The notes under the pieces are model-generated. The model had not been told where the DNA came from. It saw nothing but the letters and a program-made list of their open reading frames with translations, and did not search any database. From positions 43,918,950-43,982,949 of the forward strand of contig NC_083348.1 of NCBI RefSeq assembly GCF_019175385.1: DNA of 64,000 bases, in the 5' to 3' direction. The first letter of the stretch is position 1; each line of letters opens with the position of its first letter. This stretch comes from Lycium barbarum. Lineage: Eukaryota; Streptophyta; Magnoliopsida; Solanales; Solanaceae. Positions 30,895 through 43,143 of this stretch are shown piece by piece. The position numbers and the translations under genes are program-made.

Positions 30895-33492
30895 TGTAAC
30901 ACCTCGTAGCTTCGAGTGAAAGTTCGACTCATAAGATGACAATATAATGGAACCAATATAAGGGTTATAGGAAGTGTCTTGAAAACTAATTAAGTCATAA
31001 GAAATGTCTTTGGGCAAAGCAAAGTTGAAAACCACTCTACAGGGCATGTTTGCCAATGAGTTTGTGGAAGGTCTTACTTCCTATGATCATAACCCCTTTA
31101 AATGTTTAGAATTTGGGAAACCTTCCTTGATGAAAGTTGTAGATCTTTGAAATATCTTTCCAACGATAGGTCGCCCAGCCCAACCGGAGCTACGTACAAA
31201 GAGTTATGCCCATTTTACTGAAGCCTGTCTTCGCTGGGAAATGGGTGACTTCGACGGGAAGATCGACGTTTCGTCGATCTGATCGACGGTTCGTCCTTTG
31301 AACCGTCGATTGCGCATTGTTCACTGGAAATTGGATCAATTCGACGGAGCAGATCGACGTTTCGTCGATCTGATCGACGGTTCGTCCTTTGAACCGTCGA
31401 TTGTGCATTGTTCACTGGAAATTTGGCCAATTCAACGGAGGAGATCGACGAAACGTCGAATGAGCCGTCGATTGGAAGTACGTTTTCGGCTGATCTAACT
31501 TCGGGAGGCCATAACCCTATTATAAGTTGGGACTTTGGAAAAACGTATAACATGATAGTTGTAGATAATGGAAATAGCTTTCCAACGGTATATTATGGGC
31601 CTCGAGGAGACATCTGGTTAGGGAGATATGAACGTTTTAAGACAGAAAGGTCATGCTGGACAGTGGACTTGGTCCAACCCGAACTCAAGTTGGGTCAGAC
31701 CCATTTCCACTTAATATTTAAGGGAAATGTCCAACCCTAGCAGCCTCCTTCCCTCATATTTTCAGATTTTAGAGAGAGAGAAAGGATAGTTAGAGAGAGA
31801 AAGGAGAGGATCCAACAAGTTGAAGGCCTCAAATCCCAAGGCTCGTGAAGGAAAAAGTGTAGTACAAGTTCTTGCCGTCGTTCTAAGCTACAAATCAAAC
31901 TTTGGAAGTTGATTTCGTGGTGGATGCTCACAAAAGGTAATATTCCTACTCTCAAATCATTTATAGTTGAGAATTGATGAATTCTTGGGAGAATAACAAA
32001 TGGGTTTGATAAAGGAAATTATATGAATTATGCTAGAGTTTTGGATTGTTGATTTGGGATTGTTGTATTCATGTGGGTGATGAAGAATGACGTTATTACA
32101 CCTAATTGAGATTGTAGAATCACCTAGAAGTAATAGAATGGGAATTGGGTGAAGAAACACCATTAATGGAGATTGTGAAGCTTTATGCCCACTAAGTGTT
32201 TGATAAAATGCTTAGATGACCAAATCATGAATATTATTGCTAATATAGAATCCCTTTGACTTGTATTGCTATAGATCAAAGTTGAAAGGGGTGACGAACA
32301 TTGTATTACGCTCAAAGGCTGGAATTAAGGTATGTGAGGCTAACTATCTACGTTAGGGAATGTTCATAATTCTCCCTACGCCTCATTCTTCATACTTGTT
32401 AGCAATTTGACTCAGAATATAGTTTAGCCCTAGTTTCATGATATGATATAGAACTGTTATCTTCTAAGGTTGCAGTTACAGAATTCGTTCATGGTTGTCA
32501 CTTTGAACATCATGAACTCAACACGTAATCTTTATAGACTTATGCATTATTATCACATGAGTCTCAGTCAGTGTATAACTAGTTATTTGCAAGAGTCCCA
32601 TAATCAGAAACAGTTATCATGCTATCAGATATAGCCAGTCTCAGTTTTGTAAATTGTTAATGTTGAACACCTGTATCTGTACTTTTGGGCCCTAGGCCAC
32701 AGTTTATGCATACGTATTGCTTGGGCCAGAGGCCACAGTTTTTGTGTACATTATTTGGGCCCTAGGCCACAGTTTATGCATACGTATTGCTTGGGCCAGA
32801 GGCCACAGTTTTTGTGCATATTATTTGGGCCCCAGGCCACAGCTATATTTACAGTTTTACAGGTGATTCTTCATTCAGAACAAGGAGTACTTCAGCTTCT
32901 TGCTTTCCTGTTTAGTACAGTTACAGTTATCAGTTTCAGTTTCAGTTCCAGTATTTTATTGCTTCAGTTGCTTTACATACCAGTACAATTCAAATGTACT
33001 GATGTCCCTTTTTATTTGCTTGGGGGCCTGCATCTCGCGATGCAGGCAACGATATACAGGTTGACGACTCAGCTATTTAGGAGTGTACGTATCAGCTACT
33101 GGTGAGCCCCAAATTCCTTCGGGGCGTTGTCATCTATCTAGTTAATTCAGTTTATAGGCAGTTTTATTATTCAGTACTCTTAGAGGCTTCATAGACACAG
33201 TTCAGATAGTCAAATATTTGTTATGTTAGCCTTGTAGACAGTTATACTTAGTCATTCAGTTGTTTGGGTTTAGCCATGTTAGCTACTTTCAGATATATTT
33301 CAGATTGTCTAAGTATTTCCGGATTATGATTTCAGTCAGACCTTTAGTATATCAGCATGTGTTTAATTGTTTCCACATTCAGTTATGTTTTGATATCACA
33401 TGTTGATTCAGTCAGCCAGTTGGTTCGCTCGGTCACATGCAGTCAGGCACCGGGTGCCGTGTTACGTCCAGGCCCAGGTTCGGGGCGTGACA
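30895..33492 (+). repeat. 3' LTR of element A (2598 bp)
   Basis: Same length as the 5' LTR and nearly the same sequence, offset 6893 bases. Hairpin repeat at 31261-31478, 70-bp repeats at 32684-32843, stem-loop at about 33024-33045. Ends GGGGCGTGACA at 33492, followed by ATGAG. Confidence 0.92.
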
Positions 33493-33497
33493 ATGAG

Positions 33498-33646
33498 GAT
33501 GAGGTAAGGAGTTGAGAGTGCCTTAGGAGAGTAAAAGGTGAGCTTAGGTATGAACTAGAAATAATGACCAGTGGAGCCTTTGCTCCCTTTTTACTGAAAG
33601 AAAGATTCAGGAAAGGGTTGGGGAGGTGATGACCTCACCATGTCCT
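33498..33646 (+). mobile_element. Ogre/Tat-like background between insertions
   Basis: Short stretch of the older host sequence between element A and the solo LTR. No ORF. Contiguous with 23996 on the left and 36568 on the right once the insertions and one TSD copy each are removed. Confidence 0.5.
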
Positions 33647-36567
33647 TGTCACGAACTATTTTGCCTAAGCTGTGCGGGCCCTTACCTTCCCACCTCGGTA
33701 AAAGAACCCTCAACCCAGCAATGTATAAATACATAAGGAAAGAAATTAAGCAACGGAATAGAAAAAATATGTAAGTCTCACGATATGGATATATAAGTAG
33801 TAGAATAGTGCGGAATAATAACAACACCCCCAGGGTCTAGTCTGAATAACACAAGAGCATCTAAAAAGGAAAGTAATATAAGTCTAGAATGAATAATATA
33901 TAAAGTGTCTATGTCTCTGAATAGAAAGGACATAAAGATAGAAAAGTCTTCAAGGCAGCGGACGGCCATGCTCACCCTGGAAACTCGAAGAGAAAGTTAA
34001 AGTGACTATCAGCCACGCGTCACGGAAGTGGATCCGACCTGATACTCTGTATTCATAAAAGAATGCAGCAAGTGCAGGTCAGTACAAGACAATAGTACTG
34101 GTAGGCATCATCGGCCGACTAAGCATAGCTAACACAATCCAGATAATAAAGCAGATAAGCAAATAAACCAACAAGTATAAATCAAATGTAATCGAATCTA
34201 AGTACACGTCATTGCCTAAGTAAAGCATCTAATCCCAAATGTGCCAAGTCTGAATATATCAAGTCCGGAATCCAACATCACAAGTACAACACCAAAACAT
34301 CTCAAAATCAAGCCATAATGCAATGCAATGCAATAGTGTATGAATGTAATGCAATGTCATGCAAATGTTGTGTACACATGTATTCTGGATGGAAATATCA
34401 ACATCTCGGTAGCATAACCTAGTGTGACTCGTGAAGTCTAAGTGCCACCCGTCCAGAATCTTTGCCCAACGACAGACGGGACCCCGAATCTTTACCCACA
34501 GGGTGTTCTCACCGGCACCACTCTGGGGGACCCGCGGAGTCCATGCACTATCAACGATTCCGGAGCTAACATCGGATATCGGCCATGCAATCAACGATTC
34601 CGGAATTAATCATCGGACATCGGCCATCTCACGTCATTCAAGTAAAAGAGTTTTATCAAGTATCAATTTCACCCCATCAGTGATTCCGGGATGAACATCG
34701 GACATCGGCCATCTCACGTCACTCAAGTAAAACTAAGCCCAGCTCATCAAGTGTTTCATCAAATATCATAAATATCTCAACAGTGTATCATGAAAATAAG
34801 AGTGCGTGCAATGCATGAATCACATCAATAATTATGCTCAATATCACAAGTACCCACTATGGGTACGCCAACAATATATCCGAATCACAAATACCAACAG
34901 TGGGTATGCTAATAATATAACCGAATCACAAGTACCAACGGTGGGTACACCAACAATATATCCGAGTACAAATACCAATAGTGGGTATACCAACTATATC
35001 ATAATCAAGAGGATAAAATAGAATTCGATATCTACCAACGACTCATGGCATCAAGCCGGCACAATAGAACAATCAAATCACACATAACGGGGTGACTAGC
35101 CCCAAACACATAATAGGGCCTAACCTAAGGCAATATCCAACCCGACTTCATACCCGAAGGTTCACATGGTAGATCCAACAATACAATCTAAATATGCGCT
35201 TCGCTATACGAAGTCTCACCAAAGGTAAGCCATAACCTACCTAGATGGCCGAACCGCAACACCAACAACTCACTCCTTTGCCTTGCCTTTCCGCTGAACC
35301 TCAGAACCAAAGTAGTCTAAGCATAATCAAATTCTAGATTAGAAATCATGAAGAATGATACTAATATTGCTACTATTCAATTTAGGGCAATTCTAACCCT
35401 AGAAATTGGGGAAACGGGCCCATAAGGGCAAAACGGGAAATTTGGAAGCAAAATACCAAATTAGGCACTAGGTGGTCATAACCCAACCACTAATTGCTGA
35501 TTTAACTCAAGTATTAGCTTAATTTCTAATTTTAAGCAAAACCCCCAATTTGGGTATAAACCTTAACTCTTTGATTCCAAAATTCAACACTAGAAATGAA
35601 AGATATAGGATTAACAAGCTTAGATTCATCAAAATCTAACATAAACATCATCAATTTATCATTACTAAGCCTAGAGAAAGTGTTCATCAAAACCCTCTTC
35701 CAACTTCCATCACTAAGGGATTATTAAAGGGAAGGGGGGAATCTAGGATGATTATGATTAAAGGAAGAGTAGAGGAATAAGCAAGATTTACCTCCAAGAA
35801 TATCTCCAAAATATCTCCAAGAACTGTTCCCCAAAGCTCTAATTTCGAGATGGAAAATAATGAGGGTCTAAAGGTTTATTTAAATCACACTTAATGAAAT
35901 AACAGGCCCGTTACCACAACGCGGTAACGGCACCGCAACAGCGGCGCCGCTACAGCGCCCCCCAGACCGCTCCAGTTGTCTGTGCCAATATGCTCTCTGC
36001 CGCTCCAGCAACCAACATATCGCCGCAGCAGTGCCGCTGGGACGGCCCTGGTGCCCCCAATGCGGTCACCAGGTACCAGAATTCCCTAATTCTTCCTAAG
36101 TCCCAATCAAAGTTCTGAACCATTCTCGAGGCCATCTGCTCACAAACCACATACGCAGACCCCCACAAAAATACGCTACGAACGTGCTCGTGGCCTCAGA
36201 ATTCCCAACGGAGGTCTCATTGACCAAGTCAATCCGCGATGCCTTAATTTCCATTTCCCAACCCAAGTCCCAAAACGCATCCTAGTGCATAGGAAACCGA
36301 ACCAAATACACACACAAGTTCTAAACGACCATCCGGACATCTCAAAATTGACAAAATTTCGAAAAAGGTTCGTTTACCCAAAAGTCAAGTTTGGGTCAAT
36401 CATTTTTCACTTTAAGCCTATATTTCACAAAAGTTGCCAGAATCCGGTCTAGCCACCTCGGGAAGTGTGCCATCAGTCCCCTCGAGTCAAAATTGAGCTA
36501 ATCAATGCTCGAAAAAGGATGAAAATGCCGAAAAGACTATAAAGACCAAACGGGTCGTTACAGTCCT
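33642..36567 (-). mobile_element. Solo LTR, minus strand (2916 bp), TSD GTCCT
   Basis: 33647 TGTCACGAAC ... GGGTCGTTACA 36562, with GTCCT at 33642-33646 and 36563-36567. On the - strand it starts TGTAACGACCCG, a common Solanaceae gypsy LTR start. Contains tandem repeats of about 41 bases (34845-34995, 'cacaagtaccaac.gtgggta') and a pair of 'catcggacatcggccatctcacgtca' units (34610-34730). No internal domain, so the element was reduced by LTR-LTR recombination. ORFs inside (34259-34594, 34431-34694, 34806-35021, 35950-36168) have no signature. Confidence 0.88.
34845..34995. repeat. About 41-bp tandem repeat, 4 units
   Basis: Alternating 'acaagtaccca/aac.gtgggtacgcc' and 'acaaataccaa.agtgggtatgc' units separated by 'aacaatatatccgaatc'. 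Lies in the solo LTR. Confidence 0.8.
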
Positions 36568-36678
36568 GCTTCTCTTTCAGGACCCTGAGGTTCCCTTTTT
36601 CTCTTGAACTTCATTCCTATGGCTGTGGGAATACACATAGGCCTTATGTTTGGTTCGGAGAAGTTTAACCATACCTGG
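36568..36678 (+). mobile_element. Ogre/Tat-like background between two solo LTRs
   Basis: About 110 bases of older sequence. On the - strand it has an open frame (PMCIPTAIGMKFKRKREPQG) with no known family; probably chance. Confidence 0.4.
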
Positions 36679-39598
36679 GAGGATGTTATATCCCGTGTTT
36701 TCGCATAATCGGAAATCGTGAAAATAATTAAGACTTGCATGTTATAAGAAAATAATTGATTTTAGTTAAAATGTCTATGTTGTTTATGAAAATATTGGTG
36801 TGGAAATGTGGAGGAGGTCCAAGGGCAAAAATTGGAATTTCGGAAATTAGTTTCGGGAATTACAAAACGAGATTTTAACGAATTGGGCTAAGAAAAATTT
36901 GGAACAAAATTTGAAGCCCAAATGGAGGGGTGGCCGGCCATAGGCCTTGGCCCAAGCCCCATTTTAAATGGTCATGTGCATTACATGTGACCATTGATCA
37001 AGACAAATATCATTGTATACATAGAAATTTCAAGAAACAAAAATCAAACACACCTTGGGAGCAAAAAAACCCCCCTTCGGCCGAACCCCTTTTTCCCAAC
37101 AACAAATAATTTTCCTAGCTTGGTTTTCAATTCAAAAATCTTGTTTTTCTTGTAGTTATAGCAAGTGCAAGACGCTCTCCGACGTGATACAATTAGTTTG
37201 GCGAAAGAGCGACGTTTGCGGCAAATCGGAATTTCAAGAAAAAGGTGAGAAATCTATGTTTTTATGTTATGAAATGGGTTTATATGTTATAGTGATTGAT
37301 GTTGCATGAAGATTATGGGAGTGTGGTGTGTTTGTGCATGGCGTGTGTGAGTGTGAAGGGTGTGTTTGGCCGTGAGCTATAGTGTGATGAAGGGGAGGTA
37401 AATTTGATTTTGTTTAGTTTGTTAGTTGTGTCGTTGTGACATTTATGACGTAAATGAATGTCTAACGAGTTGAATTGGCATTGAAAATGGTTGCGGGTTT
37501 TTTTATGGGAATTTATACGATTTTTTGTATATTCTTATATAATTGTGAAAGTAAGACTTTAAATGTGGATTATGGTTGTTGTTAATGAATTTGGAATGGA
37601 ACAATGAGAGTTAGTATGTTCGTCGTAGTTGTTGACGTTTCGGATGGAATATGGAAAGTGACGAATCATTCGAACTTGTGTATATTGCTCGGAATGTTAT
37701 TGGGGATGTGTTTGAATAACCTTGAATGAGTCAATGAATACAATAATGTGGACGTTAGTTTGGTATTGTGAAATTTGAATGAAAGTTGTCGATATATATA
37801 GAAAGGAAGAATATTGAAGTTAGAGTGATTTTGTTAAGACTTATGATGTTTGTGATATTGTGGGCTGTTGTGTTGATGTATATTGAGCCGAGCTAAGTCT
37901 TGGGGGTGTTATATATATAGGGGAAATGCTGCCGAAATTTCGGTAGACAAAAATGAAGTTAAGTGAATTCTTAAGCCTTGAAATCTCTAATTGGTAACTT
38001 TAACCATTTGCAGATTCTGAGCGAAACAGGACTTAAGTTTTGGGCGAGCGTCAGTCGTATATAAGGTATGTAAGGCTACCCACTCCTTCTTTTGGCATGT
38101 CTTAGGTATACTAGGTTGATATCGGAACCCCGGGAGCAATCCTGCTCCTCGAAATCCGAATTATAAAATGTCTACTATTCATTCAATTGAATTGAAGCTT
38201 AAAGACCTTATTTTGGCTAGAAAGGAACCAAATGTCTGAAACTTATGCAAACGTCGTCGGATCACTTCGAAACCTTTATGTATGATCCCATAGACCCCAA
38301 ATGTCCGTAATTCATGTTCGCCACCTCGACTTGACCCGAGGTGGGCCCGCTAACCTCGAGATGCCTTATTTGTCCTATTAGGCTCTCCCTTTGGAACAAT
38401 TTCGATAAGGGGTTTTCGATTATGAAATTGTCTTCTATGAAAGGATGTTTTGATTACTATAATATACTAAGCTATACTTTGAGCCACACGTACCACTTTG
38501 AGAACACTTCTGTGAAATGAACTTCCGTACTAATTAATTATTCGACTACTTTAATTAATGAATTGACTTATGAAGTAATTAAGTTTTGAAAAGCTATTTT
38601 GATATACAAATTGCATTGTTTGCTCACGACTCCGCTCGTGCCCTTATTATGATTCGTTCACCGGTTCCCGGGCCAGTTATGATTCGTGCGCATTATGATA
38701 AATTCGGCCGTATGCTGTGTTACGGTTCCCGAGACCTCTCCATAGGGCCGGGTTCCGTTTGGTGTTATGCTGCGATATGGCTAGTGATATGATATGCTGA
38801 TATGTGTGTGCTCGGGGATGTACGGAGATTTGAACCTTCTGGTGTTATGCTGTGTGTGGCACCAGCGTCGGAGTGGTGACCACGTTCCTGAGCTTTGCAT
38901 GATTTCGTTTGCATTATGTATATATGATTTTGATACACATTTTGATATACTGTTCGACATTTCTCTCTTTTGCATCCTGTTCGCTTTCAGTTGTGGCCTA
39001 TATTTCTGTACTTCATGCTTTACATACTCAGTACATCTTTCGTACTGACCCCCTTTCTTCGGGGGCTGCGTTTCATGCCCGCAGGTACAGACGCTGGTGA
39101 TCCACCACTGTAGGCTCCACTTCTGCTATTTCGGAGTACTCCCTTTGATTCGGAGTCCACTTTTGGTATATATATCTTTTGCCATGTATATATTTCTGTA
39201 TATCTGACTATTTGGGTACGGCGAGGCCCTGTCCCGTCATATGGTTCTGTCGGCCAGTTTAGAGGTCTGTGGACATGTCTGTGGGTTATGGTCTTTCTGT
39301 ATGGTTATGTGTCTATGTTGTTTGGGCGATCCCATACGCCGAGGCGGCCGGTCCGCATATGTTTATACGTTGCTTTGTTAGCCCTGTGTGGCCTTTGTTG
39401 GTGTTTGCTGTGCACAGGGCTGTTTTGGATAGTCTGTAAAACAAAGGAAACTCTGCCAAAAATTTTCTAGAAATTATCTAAATTTGGAATATAGCCTTGT
39501 CGGCTTCTGCTATATATTTGAATGCATTTGATAGATGGGTTTGGGTGCCCAGATCGGGCACTAGTCACGGCCTACGGGGTTGGGTCGTGACAGAGGAC
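36679..39598 (+). mobile_element. Solo LTR, plus strand (2910 bp), TSD GAGGA
   Basis: 36684 TGTTATATCCCG ... GGGTCGTGACA 39593, flanked by GAGGA (36679-36683 and 39594-39598). Same family as the solo LTR at 47703-50544. Contains 'gggaaatgctgccgaaatttcggtagac'-type motif (37920) and a second 'ggaaactctgcca' (39446), and the stem-loop region 'cccctttcttcgggggctgcg' (39051). No coding domain. Confidence 0.9.
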
Positions 39599-39922
39599 CT
39601 CTTGAGATTTTATGCTATCAAAACTAAGTTAGAATAAAGTATAGGGGTCTATGACATTCTTTGTCATGATCAAAGGGATTAAAAACTGCACCATTGGCCA
39701 ATGTTTTGGAGGAAATAACTTATCAGGAACTAGATTCATGCCTAAGAGTTCAAAATTTCTTGCTTTGTGTTGTTTAAGAGTGAAATGTTCGATGAGATCT
39801 TGCATGACATATCCATGCTTGAACTGTTTGAATCCTTGGCCTGAATTTTGGTGGCTTACAATATCACCATTTAACTGTCCCTGCTTGTTTGTATCCTTGA
39901 GAACCCTTTTGTATGATTATTC
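39599..39922 (+). mobile_element. Ogre/Tat-like background with a minus-strand open frame
   Basis: Between the solo LTR and element B. The - strand is open from about 39900 to 39634 (about 90 codons; includes FKHGYVMQDLIEHFTLKQHK and NLVPDKLFPPKHWPMVQFLI). I recognise no family. Because surrounding sequence is LTR-like, an accidental frame is more likely than an exon. Confidence 0.3.
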
Positions 39923-39927
39923 ATTAT

Positions 39928-42122
39928 TGTCACGCCCCGAACCATGGCCTGGGCGTAACACGGCACTCGGTGCCTGACTGCATGTGACCGAGCGAACCAC
40001 ATGGCTTGCTGAATCATCATGAGGCATACATGAGCGGAAATATAACGTGAAGTGCATGATGATCTTTTATAAAACATAGTAAGTCATAATATTAAACATA
40101 AGTACCTGATTAAGTCATGAATGCGAGCAATATCATAAATGAGCCAAACCGACTAACCAATTCTGGAAGTCTAACATGACACCTGTCTTGTCTATGAAAC
40201 CTCAAACATGAGTCTGAAACACGTAACATACTTGCTGGGACAAGGCCCCCAAGCATACCTTTAGATGCAAAACTAAATAAAGAAAGACAATGCCTAAACC
40301 CCGAATGAGATAGGGCTCACCAATAAGTTGGTACGTGCAGATCCTAATGAGCAGAGGCGTCGCCCTGTAAATCCGTACCTGCATCGTCAAATGCAGGCCC
40401 CAGGAAATAAAAGGGGACGTCAGCACATTGAATGTACTGGTATGTAAAGCAACTGAAAGAAATAACATGGGACATGGAATAACATGATAAGAACTGAAAC
40501 TGAAAACCTGGACATGAACATGAACATGAGCATGAGCATGAGCATGGGTACATATATATATAACATAAGTAAAACATGATAAGTAGGGAGAGCATTTCGT
40601 AAAACGACAACATGATATCACCACGTGGATACGTGGAGTCTGGTACCTTGCCGGACCAGCAGAGCCCCCATACCTTGCCAGGGTATAAGGTGGTAATGTG
40701 CCTGATGGATCCATTCAGTGTCAAATTAAGGAAATCGTCCTAACTGGGTGGAGCGATCCTTGTCCTACGGTGGCTACGTAGTTTCAGGCTATCTGATCCT
40801 TCTCGGTAATTCGTGCAACTCCCAAAAACATGAACATGATATAATTAGCTAAGAAGCCCATGATTTTCGTGAATTAACTTGTACTTGTCTTGTAATCATG
40901 ATTTCACGAAATAACTTGTAAACATGGTTTCATGAAATAACTTGTAAACATGGTTTCATGAAATAACTTGTATTTAGCATGTATATATCTTGAGTCATGG
41001 CATGAAGATAGTTATATAATACAATTGCATGAAAACTTGTAGACATGTAGGATATTCATGAAATAAGCATTTTTATTTAAAAACATGCATGCAAGAACCC
41101 ATGGAATACAAGATATGGGTTTTCATGGATTACGGACGGATTCTCAATAATCATAAAGAAATATTCAGAACTCAATGATGGAATTATAATAATTCATATA
41201 TAATATAATTATGGACATGGACCTAGGGTTATCATGAGCATGGTATAGAAACTCTAGTTTTAGTAGAGAATCATAATTTATGAATTATGAGGCGTGGGAA
41301 AGAACAATAATGTTCCCACACGTATATAGTAACTCTACATACCTGGTAATGCTCCAAACTTGAATTAAAGACTTTAACTTTGAAGAAGATTTCCAAAATC
41401 TTGAATCTTGAACCCTTGAGATGGGTTTTCTTGAAAACCCTAGGTTAGGAATGATGATATCTTGTTTAGATTACAAGGATATATATTCGAATTGACTTGG
41501 AATGATTAGAATAGGCTTACCTTGGTGTTCTTGATGATAGGAGAGAATAGAAGGTCGTTCTAGGGCTTGGGGGTGTGAAGAATGAAGTGAAAAAGCCTTA
41601 AAACGAAGTTGTAAAATTGCTGTCGGACCCATTTTACGCCCTATTTTACAGCCCATAAGAGTTTTACGGACCGTATATCCCATCGTAAATCAATCACAGT
41701 GACTTGGGATTTCTAGGCCAATTTTACGGCCTAAATCTAGGCCCATATAATTTTCACGGCCCGTAGATTCCACTGTTAATCGGTAGAACATTGTTTTAGT
41801 AAAACGGGCATAAATCTTTGTACAGATGTCTGTTTTCCCTCCATAATATACTGTTGGAAAGGTATTTCAAAGATCTACAACTTGAAAGAAGGAACATTTC
41901 CCAAATCCCTTACATAGTTTTCCGTATACTCAATTTAATTGAGATATGGTGCAAACTCACTTGAAAACACGCTCCGTAGGGTAGCTTCCGACTTTCCTTT
42001 GCTCAAGGACTCTTCTCTTGTCTTGATTGGGTTTCAAACTCCATTTATACACTACTCAAATTGGGTTCATTATACCCCCGTCTTATGAGTCAAATCTTAG
42101 CCCTAATGCACGAGGTATTACA
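39928..42122 (-). repeat. 3' LTR of element B (2195 bp)
   Basis: On the - strand TGTAATACCTCGTG ... GGGGCGTGACA. The last ~75 bases of its U5 (about 39928-40005) nearly equal those of element A. Holds a (CATGAG)n-like hexamer tract (40510-40548) and 27-28-bp repeats of 'catgaaataacttgtaaacatggttt' (40890-40975). Stem-loop TGCATCGTCAAATGCAGGCCC at about 40377-40400. Overlapping - strand ORFs at 40202-40724 are repeat-driven. Confidence 0.9.
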
Positions 42123-42126
42123 ATAT

Positions 42127-42135
42127 CTCCCCCTT
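42127..42135 (-). promoter_or_regulatory. Polypurine tract of element B
   Basis: On the - strand AAGGGGGAG then ATAT and the LTR, identical to element A; preceded by the ATCATTCG..CGAATGAT hairpin. Confidence 0.9.
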
Positions 42136-42351
42136 GGGATCATTCGTCCTCGAATGATGGGTCATGGTTAAGAATTTGGCTGGACATAACTTGAATATAT
42201 GAACATGAAGAAACATGACATGTAACATGGAAAACTGACATGACATAGTTTCATGAAAACATGAGTGCTAAAACATGAGACATGATTAGAGAATACATGA
42301 ACTTGAACGTGAAACGTGAGGCATGAATACATAAGGGACATGACATGAATA

Positions 42352-43143
42352 CTAAAGGTATTTACCTTGAAGTCTATCTGCTTGCTCTTCAAACAAGTGA
42401 GGATATCTGGATTTCATGTCTTCTTCGGCTTCCCATGTAGCCTTTTCAACTTTCTGGCTCCTCCATAAGACCTTTACTGAGGCTACTTCCTTAGTTCTCA
42501 ACTTGCGGACTTGACGATCAAGAATGGCTACGGCGATCTCCTCATAGGTGAGGTCATCCTTAACTGTTATAGTATCAGCAGGAACAACCAACGACGGGTC
42601 TCCTACACACTTCCTCAACATAGATACATGAAACACTGGGTGAACAGCAGCCAACTCTTGTGGCAACTCAAGTTTATAAGCTACTAGACCGACCTTTCGT
42701 GAAATTCTGTAAGGTCCAATATATCTAGGACTAAGCTTCCCTTTCTTCCCAAATCTCATAACACCCTTCATAGGTGAGACTTTAAGGAATACCCAATCAT
42801 TAACTTGAAATTCTAAGTCCTTTCTCACATCTGTGTAAGACTTCTGGTGACTCTGAGTCGTTTTCAAACGCTCTTGAATCAACTTGACTTTCTCCATCGC
42901 CTGATAGACCAAATCTGGCCCTAACAACTCTGCTTCACCAACTTCGAACCAACTAATTGGTGACCTACACCTTTGCCCATACAAAGCTTCAAAAGGTGCC
43001 ATCCCAATACTAGCATGATAATTGTTATTATAAGAAAACTCAATGAGCGGCAAGTGATTATCCCAATTACCTTTGAAATCCAAGACGCATGCTCTCTACA
43101 TGTCCTCCAGAGTCTAAATAGTACGCTCTGCCTGGCCATCTGT
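42352..43143 (-). pseudogene. pol: Integrase C-terminus and chromodomain of element B
   Basis: Open frame of 243 codons from 43083 to 42352, starting MDFKGNWDNHLPLIEFSYNN. It holds the GPY-type C-terminal module (GPYRISRKVGLVAYKLEL), then HPVFHVSMLRKCVGDPSLVV and an undamaged chromodomain with VKVLWRSQKVEKATWEAEED. Upstream in the same frame the link FHP-stop-TDGQAERTI-stop-TLEDM-stop (43143-43084) has three TAG stops, at least two replacing Gln; the catalytic Glu (in GQAERT) is still there. This is the longest undamaged coding piece in the window. Confidence 0.9.

Larger units (their letters stand above)
23997..33497 (+). mobile_element. Element A: non-autonomous Tekay-type chromovirus derivative
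   Basis: Complete insertion at 24002-33492 with exact 5-bp target-site duplication ATGAG (23997-24001 and 33493-33497). Two 2598-bp LTRs flank a 4295-bp interior with perfect tRNA-iMet primer site and polypurine tract. Only about eight base differences between the LTRs were found by eye, which implies a young insertion. The interior has no recognisable gag, protease, RT or RNase H; only a broken integrase and a chromodomain remain. The U5 end, the pre-tract hairpin and the integrase C-terminus match element B. It probably moved with proteins from a related autonomous element. Confidence 0.88.

Noticed and set aside
24002..33492. Two near-identical 2.6-kb blocks as a segmental duplication or assembly duplicate
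   Set aside because: Primer site, polypurine tract, TG..CA ends and an exact TSD show they are the LTRs of one element. The few mismatches argue against a copied contig.
40202..40724. Minus-strand ORF of 170 codons and its overlaps with His-Ala or Cys-Ser repeats
   Set aside because: Created by the CATGAG hexamer tract in the LTR of B.
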